In this document: positions 8,603 to 18,022 of the stretch, one piece after another
How the letters are laid out: every line of letters starts with the position of its first letter
How positions within the stretch are numbered: position 1 is the stretch's first letter
Assembly: GCF_006345815.1 (NCBI RefSeq)
Contig: NZ_VCIG01000038.1
Coordinates: forward strand, 848,539-912,538
DNA from: Ochrobactrum sp. CGA5
GTDB taxonomy: Bacteria > Pseudomonadota > Alphaproteobacteria > Rhizobiales > Rhizobiaceae
Length of the DNA: 64,000 nucleotides
Reading direction: 5' to 3'
The notes under the pieces: generated by a model
Told to the model about the DNA's origin: nothing
What the model saw: only the letters and a program-made list of their open reading frames with translations
The model's database searches: none
Position numbers and translations under genes: made by a program

Positions 8603-9523
8603 TCAGCAGGAGCGAAAAGTCTCGAAGCGCCCTGAACGGCGGTAGCCTTCGAAAACATTTCGTAGATGATCGGCAACGACCTGAATGTGCGGCCCGGCTT
8701 CGGGTTTCACAACCATGCCCAGCTGATAACGGCCAAGAGCAGGTAGGCCATGCTCAGGTCCCAAAGCAACGAGTCCATCACTCAATAAGGTTTTACCGAA
8801 CGGTGCAATGGCGAGATCGGCCATGATCGCCGCCCGCTGCCCTGTCGAATGCGAGCTCATGTAGGCAATGCGGTAAGGACGACCACTGCTTTCGAGCGCT
8901 TCCAGCGCACTGCCGCGCCAGGCGCAACCCTCTTCCCAAATGGAAAGCGGTAGAGGTTCGCGACGATACGCCGTGCCGCACTTGGCCCCGGCCCAAACCA
9001 GTTCCTCATCAAGCAGAACTTCTACGTCGCCTTTGTTGAGTATTGTTTGAGAAATGTTGATCAGCGTCACATCCAGCCGACGCTCGTCAAGCCGCTTGCG
9101 CAGATTGCTACTCTGGTCGATCACCACGTCGACCGTTACGCCGGGATGGCTTTCAGCAAAACGCTTCAACACCAATGGTAGCACGCATTCGCCGATATCA
9201 TCCGGCGAACCCAATCGTACAACGCCAGTCACCGTAGGCGCGACAAACTTCGATACCGCTTCTCTGTTGAGCGCCAGAAGGCGACGCGCATACCCCAACA
9301 GAATCTCGCCATCGCTCGTCAGCGTGACGGAGCGAGCATCTCGATCGAAAACAGCGACACCAATCTGTTCTTCCAGCTTCTTGATCTGCATTGAAACCGC
9401 CGATGGCGTGCGAAACACAGCATTCGCCGCAGAGGAAAAACTTCCCGTATCGGCGATCGCCACGAATGTTCGCAACACATCAATATCAAGCATTGGGAGG
9501 GGATGTTGAACGGGCGCTGTCAT
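8603..9523 (-). CDS. LysR-family transcriptional regulator
   Basis: The protein is about 306 residues. An N-terminal winged helix-turn-helix (FVAIADTGSFSSAANAVF, then TPSAVSMQIKKLEE) is followed by the periplasmic-binding-protein-like effector domain. Starts at 9553 and 9493 are also possible; the last gives the usual LysR N-terminus beginning LDIDVLRTF. It is divergent from a DUF1127 gene. The intergenic region has an inverted repeat TTGA-N7-TCAA at 9586-9600 that fits the T-N11-A LysR operator. In Brucella the LysR protein VtlR is known to activate small DUF1127 genes, so a similar circuit is plausible, but this protein is not shown to be VtlR. Confidence 0.92.
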   Translation of the reverse strand: MTAPVQHPLPMLDIDVLRTFVAIADTGSFSSAANAVFRTPSAVSMQIKKLEEQIGVAVFDRDARSVTLTSDGEILLGYARRLLALNREAVSKFVAPTVTGVVRLGSPDDIGECVLPLVLKRFAESHPGVTVDVVIDQSSNLRKRLDERRLDVTLINISQTILNKGDVEVLLDEELVWAGAKCGTAYRREPLPLSIWEEGCAWRGSALEALESSGRPYRIAYMSSHSTGQRAAIMADLAIAPFGKTLLSDGLVALGPEHGLPALGRYQLGMVVKPEAGPHIQVVADHLRNVFEGYRRSGRFETFRSC

Positions 9524-9585
9524 CACGAACTCCGTCGTCGGCCGATGATTCAAATTTTCTGATCTTAAGCCTTTCTATATTTCGT

Positions 9586-9600
9586 TTGATTGAAGGTCAA
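9586..9600. promoter_or_regulatory. candidate LysR operator
   Basis: TTGATTGAAGGTCAA is a 15-bp inverted repeat (TTGA-N7-TCAA) matching the T-N11-A pattern of LysR-type operators. It lies between the divergent lysR gene and the DUF1127 gene, 80 bp upstream of the latter. Confidence 0.4.
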
Positions 9601-9679
9601 GTCGAATGCACATTCAAGACACAAAAAGCAAAGCTGTAGCGAAAGTACGAACCGAACCCTCTGAACAAGGAGAGAGAAA

Positions 9680-9958
9680 ATGACCGTTCAGTGCCAATCT
9701 TCTCCCGATGGCCGGACAACTGTCATGGGTCTTACGACAACATCGTCCGTTGCGAAGGCCTCATCATGGTTTCTGGAATTTTACGCCAAAGTGCAAAAGC
9801 AGATGGAAGTCTGGTCTTATGAGCGTCGCGTGAGACGGAGCCGTCGTTCGCTGGAAGCTCTACCCGAGCATATATTACAGGATATAGGCTGGCCAAACGT
9901 GGATGACCATTTGCCGGACATGGCCAGAGACACGGTGAAATCCAAGCGGAGGCAGTAA
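9680..9958 (+). CDS. DUF1127 (YjiS-like) small protein
   Basis: This 92-residue protein has a basic, arginine-rich central helix (YERRVRRSRRSLEALPEHIL) followed by DIGWPN, the hallmark of DUF1127. The N-terminal 40 residues are variable. The ATG is preceded by AAGGAG at ideal spacing. DUF1127 proteins in Rhizobiales are linked to phosphate, RNA-binding and virulence phenotypes and are often controlled by LysR regulators. The adjacent divergent lysR gene and the operator-like repeat between them suggest direct control here. The exact function is unknown. Confidence 0.88.
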   Translation: MTVQCQSSPDGRTTVMGLTTTSSVAKASSWFLEFYAKVQKQMEVWSYERRVRRSRRSLEALPEHILQDIGWPNVDDHLPDMARDTVKSKRRQ

Positions 9959-10253
9959 AGCCGAATGAGGGCCATCATGCGATACGCCCTCAATTTCCCG
10001 ACATTAAAATACCTTTTCGCGGCAGGCATTTAGCCGCACTTTGCAACCTACCCGTTCTGTGTCTCAATAGAACTCTATCTTGTTTGCGCCATCACCGTCC
10101 CCCTGTAAATCCGGGTTGACGCGACAAGATCACCGGTCTGAAAGCGACCGGAGAAAACCGGGCTCAAGACCACCCGGAGTCGAGACGGAGACACAAGGCT
10201 TCAGCTGCGTCGGGAACCGCCGCCAAAGCCTTCGAGAATGGGAATGATCGGAC

Positions 10254-11252
10254 ATGATCCAGGCTTCATCGGTTAAGCGATCTATTGTCTTTTTTCTTGT
10301 TCCAAACTTTTCGATGATTGCGTTCGCAACAGCTATTGAGCCATTGCGCATCGCAAATCGAATGCTTGGTTATGATGCCTATCAATGGCGATTGACATCG
10401 GTTGATGGAAAACCGGTGACCGCATCCAATGGCGTGGAATGCGCAGTCAATGCTTCGCTGGAAGACGAGCGGCGTTTCCTACAGCGTGAGCAGCGCCCGT
10501 CGATGGTCTTTGTCTGTTCCGGTGTGTACGTGGAAGAATTCAGGAACAAGTCTGTATTCGCATGGCTGCGCGAGGAGTATAATCGCGGCGTGGCTGTCGG
10601 TGGACTTTGTACCGGCGCCCATATATTGGCTGCGGCTGGCCTCCTTTCTGGCAAACGCTGCGCAATTCACTGGGAGAACCTGCCCGGCTTCTCGGAGGCC
10701 TTTCCCAAAGCCGAAGTCTATGCCGACCTCTTTGAGGTCGATGGCAATCTCTACACTTGCGCGGGCGGAACCGCGTCTCTCGACATGATGCTGAAGCTGA
10801 TTGGCGATGATTTCGATGCCAACCTGGTCAACAAGATTTGCGAGCAGGCACTAACAGATCGCGTCCGCAGTCCACAGGATCGCCAGCGCCTGCCCCTGCG
10901 CGCCCGGCTCGGCATTCAGAACTCCAAGGTGCTGACAATCATCGAGATGATGGAAGCCAATCTTTCGGAGCCGCAGGCACTGATCAATGTCGCGCATACG
11001 ATTGGTCTTTCACGGCGCCAGGTAGAGCGTCTTTTCCGGCAGGAGATGGGTCGGTCGCCGGCACGTTATTATCTGGAAATTCGTCTGGATCGTGCACGGC
11101 ATCTGTTGCTGCAATCGTCCATGCCTGTCGTAGAGGTCGCAGTCGCCTGTGGCTTCGTGTCGGCGTCGCATTTTTCCAAATGCTATCGAGAATTATACGG
11201 ACGCTCGCCGCAACAGGAACGGGCAGAGCGCAAAATGCTTATCGCCGCTTGA
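10254..11252 (+). CDS. GlxA-family (GATase1-like + AraC) transcriptional regulator
   Basis: The protein has 332 residues. Residues 1-190 form a DJ-1/PfpI-type amidotransferase-like domain with the nucleophile-elbow Cys119 in GGLCTGAH. Residues 220-325 are an AraC-type double helix-turn-helix (typical segment VACGFVSASHFSKCYRELYG). This architecture is shared by GbdR, SouR and DhcR, which control glycine betaine, sarcosine and carnitine breakdown. The next gene encodes a dimethylglycine/sarcosine dehydrogenase-like enzyme, so activation of that gene by a methylated glycine is the best guess. The 295-bp upstream gap holds two small CCGG-type hairpins (10133-10151, 10158-10177). Confidence 0.9.
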   Translation: MIQASSVKRSIVFFLVPNFSMIAFATAIEPLRIANRMLGYDAYQWRLTSVDGKPVTASNGVECAVNASLEDERRFLQREQRPSMVFVCSGVYVEEFRNKSVFAWLREEYNRGVAVGGLCTGAHILAAAGLLSGKRCAIHWENLPGFSEAFPKAEVYADLFEVDGNLYTCAGGTASLDMMLKLIGDDFDANLVNKICEQALTDRVRSPQDRQRLPLRARLGIQNSKVLTIIEMMEANLSEPQALINVAHTIGLSRRQVERLFRQEMGRSPARYYLEIRLDRARHLLLQSSMPVVEVAVACGFVSASHFSKCYRELYGRSPQQERAERKMLIAA

Positions 11253-11643
11253 GCACGACAAAGAAAATTGGAGCTGCGCCTCGAGGGAGCAGCTCCATTC
11301 CGTCAACTTTTAAATAAAATCAAAGGCATAAAAGCTTTTCTGGAATCACCTTCACAGGTCAAACATTTTATAGACCTCGGATTGATGAACGTGTCGCGAA
11401 CAGAACAGCGTACACTTGGTCCACCTGAATTTCCAGAAGCAGCGATGCAGTCGTCTGACGCTGCGAATATGTCGTATAAAGGCAAATGTCGTGACTTGCT
11501 AACGACTATGGTTTTGTCAAACACCAACTAGAATGGGCCCAGTTATTACGGAGTCATTGGGACCGCTCTATCCATCTTTTTACGCATTGTCCGACGCAAA
11601 ACCGCTTCGCACTTTTGCAGGAAATGCTCTAGGGACGCATCAA
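11253..11643 (+). other. 391-bp gap with hairpin and candidate AraC-type direct repeat
   Basis: A GGAGCTGC / GCAGCTCC hairpin (about 11270-11297) follows the regulator stop and may end its transcript, although it lacks a T-run. Two direct TGTCGT repeats at 11470-11475 and 11487-11492, 17 bp apart, resemble paired AraC-type half-sites in front of the dehydrogenase. Open frames in this gap have no ribosome-binding site or recognisable product. Confidence 0.35.
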
Positions 11644-14205
11644 ATGGCAGAGTTTCCTAAAAAAGCTAAAGTTGTGATTGTCGGACTTGGCGGTATCGTT
11701 GGCGCCTCGGTGGCGCACCATCTGATCGAGCGCGGCTGGGACGATATCGTCGGCATCGACAAGTCCGGCATACCGACCGATATAGGCTCGACTGCCCATG
11801 CGTCGGATTTCTGCTATGCGACCAGCCACGACTTTCTCTCCTGCTGGACGACGCTCTATTCAATCGATTTCTATGAAAAGATGGGGCATTACGCTCGCGT
11901 CGGCGGCATTGAGGTAGCGCGTGTCGGTGACGATGCCCGCATGGACGAGATCAAGCGCAAGGTCGCATCGGGTAAAGCTTTCGGCACCCGCGCTCGGCTG
12001 ATGGAACCGGCGGAAATCAAGGAGAAATTCCCGCTTATCGAGGAAAGTCTGGTTCAAGGCGGCCTGTGGGACCCGGATGCTGGTCTGGTTATCCCACGTT
12101 CGCAGACTGTCGCCGGCAAGCTGATTGATCAGGCGGAAGCTGCTGGCAAGTTGCAGAGCTTTGCCAACACACCGGCACAGTCCTTGATTGTTGAAAACGG
12201 GCGAATCAAGGGTGTTGTCACGCATCGCGGTACCATCGAAGCTGACTATGTCATTATCTGTGCGGGTCTGTGGGGTCGCCTCATCGCCGAAATGGTGGGC
12301 GAAGACCTGCCCGTCATGCCGATCGACCATCCGCTCACATTCTTCGGGCCCTATAACGAGTTTGAAGGCAGCGGCAAGGAAATCGGCTGGCCGCTCATGC
12401 GTGATCAGGGCAACTCTGCCTATATGCGTGATACCGGCGATCCAAAGACTGCCGAAGGTGGTCAGATTGAATGGGGGTATTACGAAGAAAAGAATCCGCG
12501 CTTGTGTCACCCGCGCGATCTTCTGGAAAAGCACGAAGCACGCCTTTCGCCGTCGCAGCGCGATCTTGAGATGGACCAGATTCTGGAACCGCTTGAGCGG
12601 GCAATCGAACTGACGCCTATTCTGGGCGAGCTTGGCTATAATGAAAGCCACTCGTTCAACGGCTTTCTGCAGGTCACGACCGATGGTGGTCCCTCCATGG
12701 GTGAAAGTCAGAAGGTGCGCGGTCTGTGGTATGCGGTCGCCATCTGGGTCAAGGACGGCCCCGGCATGGGCAAGCTCATTGCAGACTGGATGACCGATGG
12801 GCGTACGTCAATCGACCATCACGCCGTTGATTATTCCCGCTTCTACCCGCACCAGATGACCGAGCAGTTCATTTGGGACCGCTGCACAGAAACAGCGATG
12901 AAGGTCTACAATCCGGCGGTCCACCCGCGCGAGCCTTTCTCCAAAGGGCGCAATATCCGTCGTTCTCCGTTCTATGAACGCGAAGTGGAGCTTGGCGGCC
13001 ATTTCATGGAGCTTGGCGGTTGGGAGCGTGCACACGGCTATGCCGCCAATGAACATCTCCTCGAAAAATATGGCGACCGCGTACCAGTGCGTGAGAACGA
13101 ATGGGACAACCGCCATTTTTGGCGCGTTTCCAATGCAGAACATCTAGAGCTGACCGAAAATTGCGGCATTATCAATCTTTCGCACTTTGCGATGTATGAT
13201 ATCGAAGGGCCTGATCATGTCGAACTGATGGAGTGGTTATGCGCTGCCAAAATTGGTGGCGATGCCAATATAGGCAAGGGCATCTATACCCATTTCCTAG
13301 ACGACGAGGGTATGGTGCGCGCCGACTTCACGGCAATCCGCATGGCAGATCGCATTCGCATGATCAATGGCGCCGATGCCGGGCCTCGCGACTTCCATTA
13401 TATGCGCCGTGTGGCCGAAGATAAGGGTTTCAACGTCACGATCACCGATGTGACGGAGGAATACGTCACCGTCGGGATCTGGGGGCCGAATGCGCGCGAG
13501 AACCTGAAGAAGGTCGTTGAGAACCCGGAAGGTCTTGACGCGGAAAACTTCCCCTTCGCTGCCATCAAGCCAATCCGGATTGCAGGCAAGGATGTTACCG
13601 CATTCCGTATTTCCTATGTCGGTGAACAGGGATGGGAATTGCATATGCGGTACGAAGACGGCCTTGCCATTTGGGATGCGCTTCGCTCAACCGGGGTTAT
13701 TGCAGTGGGCGTGGAAACCTATGCCAACACCCGCCGCATGGAAAAGAGCCTGCGCCTGCAGAACGCCGATCTGCTGACGGAGTATAACCTCCTCGAAGCA
13801 GACCTTGCCCGCCCGAAGGTCAAGGAAGCGGACTTCCGCGGCAAAGCAAAGCATGTGGAGTATCGCTCCCGCGAACATCAGCCTGCGATGCTCTGCACAC
13901 TCACAATGATCGACAATGTGGATTCTAAAGGCGTCGCGCGTTATCCGGTCGGCATCATGCCGGTACAGGATCCCGAAACGGGCCAGACGCTCGTCGACGA
14001 GCTGGGCCGTCGGTCTTTCACCACCTCGGTCGCCTATGGTCCGACAATTGGCAAGAACATCGCTCTCGCTTATCTGCCCTGGGCCTATTGTCAGGAGGGC
14101 CGCAAACTGAACGTGGAGTATTTCGGCGAGACATATCCGGTTGAAGTGGTCTCGATAGGCTATAAGCCTCTCTACGACCCGGAAAACCTCAAGCCTCGCA
14201 GCTAA
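11644..14205 (+). CDS. dimethylglycine/sarcosine dehydrogenase-like FAD enzyme with GcvT domain
   Basis: The protein has 853 residues from the preferred ATG at 11644; the frame is open from 11533, but the FAD fold begins right after this start. Residues 9-39 form a Rossmann motif (GLGGIVG). A DAO-type oxidoreductase domain runs to about 390, a middle FAO domain to about 440, and GcvT plus GcvT C-terminal folate-binding domains fill the rest. His52 in STAHASDF matches the position of the covalent-FAD histidine (STWHA) in dimethylglycine dehydrogenase. Such enzymes remove an N-methyl group and pass the one-carbon unit to tetrahydrofolate. The exact methylamine substrate is not determined. The GlxA regulator upstream supports a betaine-pathway role. 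Confidence 0.85.
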   Translation: MAEFPKKAKVVIVGLGGIVGASVAHHLIERGWDDIVGIDKSGIPTDIGSTAHASDFCYATSHDFLSCWTTLYSIDFYEKMGHYARVGGIEVARVGDDARMDEIKRKVASGKAFGTRARLMEPAEIKEKFPLIEESLVQGGLWDPDAGLVIPRSQTVAGKLIDQAEAAGKLQSFANTPAQSLIVENGRIKGVVTHRGTIEADYVIICAGLWGRLIAEMVGEDLPVMPIDHPLTFFGPYNEFEGSGKEIGWPLMRDQGNSAYMRDTGDPKTAEGGQIEWGYYEEKNPRLCHPRDLLEKHEARLSPSQRDLEMDQILEPLERAIELTPILGELGYNESHSFNGFLQVTTDGGPSMGESQKVRGLWYAVAIWVKDGPGMGKLIADWMTDGRTSIDHHAVDYSRFYPHQMTEQFIWDRCTETAMKVYNPAVHPREPFSKGRNIRRSPFYEREVELGGHFMELGGWERAHGYAANEHLLEKYGDRVPVRENEWDNRHFWRVSNAEHLELTENCGIINLSHFAMYDIEGPDHVELMEWLCAAKIGGDANIGKGIYTHFLDDEGMVRADFTAIRMADRIRMINGADAGPRDFHYMRRVAEDKGFNVTITDVTEEYVTVGIWGPNARENLKKVVENPEGLDAENFPFAAIKPIRIAGKDVTAFRISYVGEQGWELHMRYEDGLAIWDALRSTGVIAVGVETYANTRRMEKSLRLQNADLLTEYNLLEADLARPKVKEADFRGKAKHVEYRSREHQPAMLCTLTMIDNVDSKGVARYPVGIMPVQDPETGQTLVDELGRRSFTTSVAYGPTIGKNIALAYLPWAYCQEGRKLNVEYFGETYPVEVVSIGYKPLYDPENLKPRS

Positions 14206-14224
14206 GCAGAGACGCTTTCAGTAT

Positions 14225-14254
14225 AAAAAGCCGAGGCAATAGTTCGGCTTTTTT
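14225..14254. terminator. bidirectional rho-independent terminator
   Basis: AAGCCGA and TTCGGCTT form the stem, with a T6 run on the plus strand and an A-run on the other side that serves the minus-strand gene ending at 14275. Confidence 0.88.
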
Positions 14255-14274
14255 GCAATGGGAAAATGAAAAGA

Positions 14275-14565
14275 CTATTTTACTGTGGCTTTGCCGCCGC
14301 TGAGCATAATCGTTTCGTCGCCAGTCAGAGCTTCGCGATCGCCGTTCGGAAAAGTCACGAAACAGCCAGAGGGGCAGAATTCGACAGTTTCGCCGGGTGC
14401 GACAATCATCTCGCGCTTTGAAGCACCTTCGGTGACCACAATCGTCTGGGGTCCACTATCATTGTTGGAAATCTGCGCGGCATATGCGCTGCCTGCCGAG
14501 ACTACGAAGCCTATTGCTGCACCGAGAACGAGCTTACCCAAGTTGTTGACCCGATTCCTGTTCAT
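14275..14565 (-). CDS. small secreted protein of unknown function
   Basis: This 96-residue protein has a clear Sec signal peptide (KLVLGAAIGFVVSAGSAYAA, cleavage near residue 30). The mature part is about 66 residues with two cysteines close together (FCPSGCF). I do not recognise a named family; the short beta-rich mature region resembles small periplasmic proteins common in Rhizobiales. ATG 14565 is chosen over 14607 because it has a GGAAGGA site upstream and starts the signal peptide normally. It is a single gene between a terminator and the mechanosensitive channel gene. Confidence 0.7.
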   Translation of the reverse strand: MNRNRVNNLGKLVLGAAIGFVVSAGSAYAAQISNNDSGPQTIVVTEGASKREMIVAPGETVEFCPSGCFVTFPNGDREALTGDETIMLSGGKATVK

Positions 14566-14685
14566 TCCTTCCCGACCTTTCCATCGCTCCCGCCGCAATA
14601 TGTTCAATGTCGTAGGAGCCCCATTACGCTCTGATATCCTCTTTATAAGCGGACAAAACTGAACTGCAACTGAACGAAATTTTCA

Positions 14686-17277
14686 TCACGCGCGATCGTC
14701 AGTATCTTCTTTGGTCTCAGGCTTCTGTGCGTTCGGCTTTTTCGTCTTGGCTGCGGAGGAAAGCCCCCTTTCCTTCTGCATCAACTCTGAAAGCTTCTCG
14801 ATTTCAGATACGCCGAGCACCAAATCGGTCTTCGAGGAGCCCAGATGCAATCCTTCTTCATGGAAGCGCTCGACAATCTGGAACCGCAGTTCGTTCTTTA
14901 TGCCGCCTGTCGATGTAATGTCGGCCACATGAGCGTAGACATCAAAGGCCATCAGTGAATCGTTCATGCTTTGAAACGAAACAAAGGGTTCCGGATTCTT
15001 CAGGATTGATGGATGCCCCCGAACGATTTCGAGAAGCAATGCGTGAATCCGCCGAGGGTCTGCCGTATAGGCAACCTGCACATTGATATCGATGCGCCCA
15101 AGCTTGTTGCGATGCGTCCAGTTTCCGACATTGCCGTTGATGAGCGTCGAATTCGGCACGATGATCGATTGCTTCTGGAAGGTTTCCACCTCCGTTGCAC
15201 GCACACTAATCTTCTTGACGATACCACTGACCGTACCAGCCTCCACCCAGTCTCCAACCTTGAACGGACGTTCTGCGAGAAGAATGAGACCGGAAACGAA
15301 ATTCTGGACAATATTCTGGAGGCCAAAACCGATACCAAGAGAAAGACCACCGGCAATAAGAGCGAGGTTCGACATATTGAACCCGGCCGCCGATACACCT
15401 ATCAAGGCCGCAAGACAGAGCCCCACGTAACCAACGACTGTCCGGATGGAATTGCGAACACCGGAATCGACGCGCCCGCGCGCCATAACGCTGTTATCGA
15501 GCCAATTCTGGAACCAGCGCGTCAGCAAATAACCGATCACGAACAGCAGAACGCCCGTCAAAAGACCCATGAACGAGATCGAAATGTTGCCGATCTGGAA
15601 ACCGGTCATCAACTGATAGAAGGTGTTCTTCAGTTCGGCCCACTGGAAGCCAAGCTGCATCAGAACCAGCGGAATGCCGATCAGGACAACAACGAGATTG
15701 ATCAGAATGCCTGCCAAAAGACCGAGCTGATCAAGCGTTGCGTCGTCTAAATGAAAACGCTCCCGCATTGCCTTGCCGACTTGACTGGAGGCGAAAGCCT
15801 GCTCCTCCGAAATCGCACGCCCTGTCAGGAAGCCCATATACATCGTAACGAGAAATGCACCTGTCACCACAATCTGCTGCGATATGAAACGGGCCATACC
15901 GATATAGCCGAACAGCGCAGTCACGATCGGCAACAGCCCCAATAAGATAAGAAATATCCTGAACGCGCGCGGCCAGGATCGGATAACTCCGTCCTTTTTA
16001 CGTTCGATCGGCTTCAAAAGCGCAATCGCCAGAATGAGAACACCGACCATTACGGTGGCCAGCAAGCTTTTCGCCATTGTTAGAGACAATGGCGACGACA
16101 GTATCCGGTTGACGGTTCCAAAAAAGGAATCGAGTCCGCTTGTCAGCGCAGTTCCCGTTATCAGCCAGCTCAAAATACGTCCCGGACGGGGTGCGACCGG
16201 AACCAGACGCCATTGCGGCATATCCGAACTGATGCAAGCAAACGCCAGTCGATGAATGAAAAAGACAAACCCCAAAACTACGAACAACGACTGAAGGAGA
16301 GCAGCAATATCCGTTCTCAACACATTGAAATAATTGAGAGAAAAATAGGTCGTCGCAAGAAAGACACCCACAGCCGAAGACGGTATTACCGTCGACCAGA
16401 ACGCTACCGACAGGCGGCTTAGATAAGACGGCGAGCCAACAGTCGGATCACGTTGGTAAAGCGTTCCAAGAAAGCGTCTTGCTCCCAACTGGATCACCAA
16501 TGCTACAGCAAGCGCAAAGAACGCGGCAGCAAGGAACGACTTGAGCTTGAACGTGCTTACAAAACGCCACCAGGATTGAACGATGCGCCAAAGAGAAATC
16601 ATCTGGTTGCTGGCGGCCGATGCAACCTCCGCGCCGAGTGTCGTGTCGAGATTCACGCGCTGGGACAGGGTGCGTGCAAAAAGATCGCGACGCATATCGC
16701 CAATTTTTGCAGACATCTGATTAACGGACAGCGACGTATCTTCCGTCTCGCCGACAATAGCATTTATTTCCGCCTTCTCTGCGGTAAGTCGGGTGCGCTC
16801 TTCACTGACGATTGCCGGTTCCGTCGGCTGATCGCCCGACGGTGCAGGTCCCAGTTGTTCCAGTCGCGTGTTGATTTCGCTGAGGCGCGGTCGAAATGCT
16901 ACACCAGCCTCCAGGAGCTTCTTTGAAAGAGCGTCCAGCTGAAGCTTGAGGTTAGCCAGCGATTCATCGTTCGAAGCGACCTTTGGAAGCTGGTCGCTGA
17001 TCTGCTTTGTCTGCTGCTTCAGATCATTGATGACAGGCTTCTGCTGTTGAACGACGCTGGATACCGGCGCAGGCGCCTGTTGCGGTTCAGTGACAGCAGG
17101 CGCTTGCTGGGCTTTGTCGTTTTGGGAAGTCGCGGCTGGCGCAGTTTGAACCGACTGTTTTTTGTCCTGCGCGTGGGCGGACGTAAAACTGCCGAGCGGC
17201 ATGGCGCTGACCAGAAGAGAAAATGCAAGGACGCGAAACGTGGATGGATATGCCAATTCAGTTCTGCCGTTAAACAA
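14686..17277 (-). CDS. DUF3772 / MscS-family mechanosensitive channel
   Basis: The protein is 863 residues. An N-terminal signal peptide ends near AHAQ (about residue 37). A periplasmic Q/A/P-rich and coiled region (DUF3772-like, about 40-225) follows, then about eleven membrane helices. The MscS pore helix and beta domain lie at about 640-800, including GLSLGIGFGLQNIVQNFVSG and FKVGDWVEAG. These large channels release solutes on osmotic downshock from the inner membrane. The only in-frame start near the signal peptide is TTG at 17277, since an in-frame stop lies just upstream; no strong ribosome-binding site is visible. It ends in an acidic/basic cytosolic tail. Confidence 0.9.
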   Translation of the reverse strand: MFNGRTELAYPSTFRVLAFSLLVSAMPLGSFTSAHAQDKKQSVQTAPAATSQNDKAQQAPAVTEPQQAPAPVSSVVQQQKPVINDLKQQTKQISDQLPKVASNDESLANLKLQLDALSKKLLEAGVAFRPRLSEINTRLEQLGPAPSGDQPTEPAIVSEERTRLTAEKAEINAIVGETEDTSLSVNQMSAKIGDMRRDLFARTLSQRVNLDTTLGAEVASAASNQMISLWRIVQSWWRFVSTFKLKSFLAAAFFALAVALVIQLGARRFLGTLYQRDPTVGSPSYLSRLSVAFWSTVIPSSAVGVFLATTYFSLNYFNVLRTDIAALLQSLFVVLGFVFFIHRLAFACISSDMPQWRLVPVAPRPGRILSWLITGTALTSGLDSFFGTVNRILSSPLSLTMAKSLLATVMVGVLILAIALLKPIERKKDGVIRSWPRAFRIFLILLGLLPIVTALFGYIGMARFISQQIVVTGAFLVTMYMGFLTGRAISEEQAFASSQVGKAMRERFHLDDATLDQLGLLAGILINLVVVLIGIPLVLMQLGFQWAELKNTFYQLMTGFQIGNISISFMGLLTGVLLFVIGYLLTRWFQNWLDNSVMARGRVDSGVRNSIRTVVGYVGLCLAALIGVSAAGFNMSNLALIAGGLSLGIGFGLQNIVQNFVSGLILLAERPFKVGDWVEAGTVSGIVKKISVRATEVETFQKQSIIVPNSTLINGNVGNWTHRNKLGRIDINVQVAYTADPRRIHALLLEIVRGHPSILKNPEPFVSFQSMNDSLMAFDVYAHVADITSTGGIKNELRFQIVERFHEEGLHLGSSKTDLVLGVSEIEKLSELMQKERGLSSAAKTKKPNAQKPETKEDTDDRA

Positions 17278-17497
17278 GACATGGTTTCAACATAAAGCGC
17301 CCTAAAACGGATGCAAGGCGTCGCTGCCTGCGAGGCAGTGTAGCGTGCAGGAAACAAGGTCCATACCGTATTAGACGAGCCTTGATGCCAGTATTTCCTT
17401 GTTCGTACGAACACAAATGATTAATGAGGATTCGCAATGAGTGTGAAAAGCTGGCTCAACTCCACGGATAGACTCTAAAGAAAGTCTTGGCGATTTG

Positions 17498-17914
17498 ATG
17501 AAGGGCATGAAAAACACGGAGCAGCACAAACGGCATGGTTTCATGCTGTTCGTTACGTGCGTTCTGTCGTTTACAGCTTTTCTATTCGCTGTAGATTTTT
17601 CAACGCTCGACGAAGATGCGGCTCGCGGTCACTCCGGCGGCATTATGGCAAGGCAGGTCGAGAGCAGTCCCGCACCGCCCGTGCGCCAGCAGTCCACCCC
17701 TTCACCGCAGCCTATGCGGGCAATCCTGATTGAATCTATCGCGGCCAAGATCAAAACCGCTTATCTCGACCGCAACGGATCGGCCCTCCCGGGCGTAATG
17801 GTAGCGATTGTTCTTCCAAAGACGAGATCAGCAGAAACGGCGCTTAATTTCGCGCGCCTCGCAGTATTGCAGAGACATTTCGGCTCTGCCCGTGCGCCTC
17901 CAAAAAGCGCATAA
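17498..17914 (+). CDS. hypothetical single-pass membrane protein
   Basis: The protein is 138 residues with one N-terminal membrane helix (about residues 15-32, FMLFVTCVLSFTAFLFAVDF), a proline/serine linker with SSPAPPVRQQSTPSPQP, and a C-terminal mixed region. I do not recognise it. The ribosome-binding site is weak and three starts are possible (17495 TTG, 17498, 17507). It lies upstream of secDF on the same strand with a 108-bp gap holding a GATTGG/CCAATC hairpin. The hydrophobic helix and proline linker suggest a real anchored protein, but a non-coding region is possible. Confidence 0.45.
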   Translation: MKGMKNTEQHKRHGFMLFVTCVLSFTAFLFAVDFSTLDEDAARGHSGGIMARQVESSPAPPVRQQSTPSPQPMRAILIESIAAKIKTAYLDRNGSALPGVMVAIVLPKTRSAETALNFARLAVLQRHFGSARAPPKSA

Positions 17915-18022
17915 TACGCCAATCTTGATGATTGGCCCTTACCAATCCTAAAGCCATTACAGAAAATGCCCGTACCGCCATTTTTAACTGGCAACTGGGC
18001 CTACTAACCGGAACCTTGATCC

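Noticed and set aside
11268-11531. 87-codon open frame between the regulator and the dehydrogenase
   Set aside because: No ribosome-binding site, no recognisable domain, and it begins inside a hairpin; more likely a non-coding leader.
11860-12651. 263-codon minus-strand open frame inside the dimethylglycine dehydrogenase-like gene
   Set aside because: Antisense to a strongly conserved FAD domain; length is explained by codon bias.
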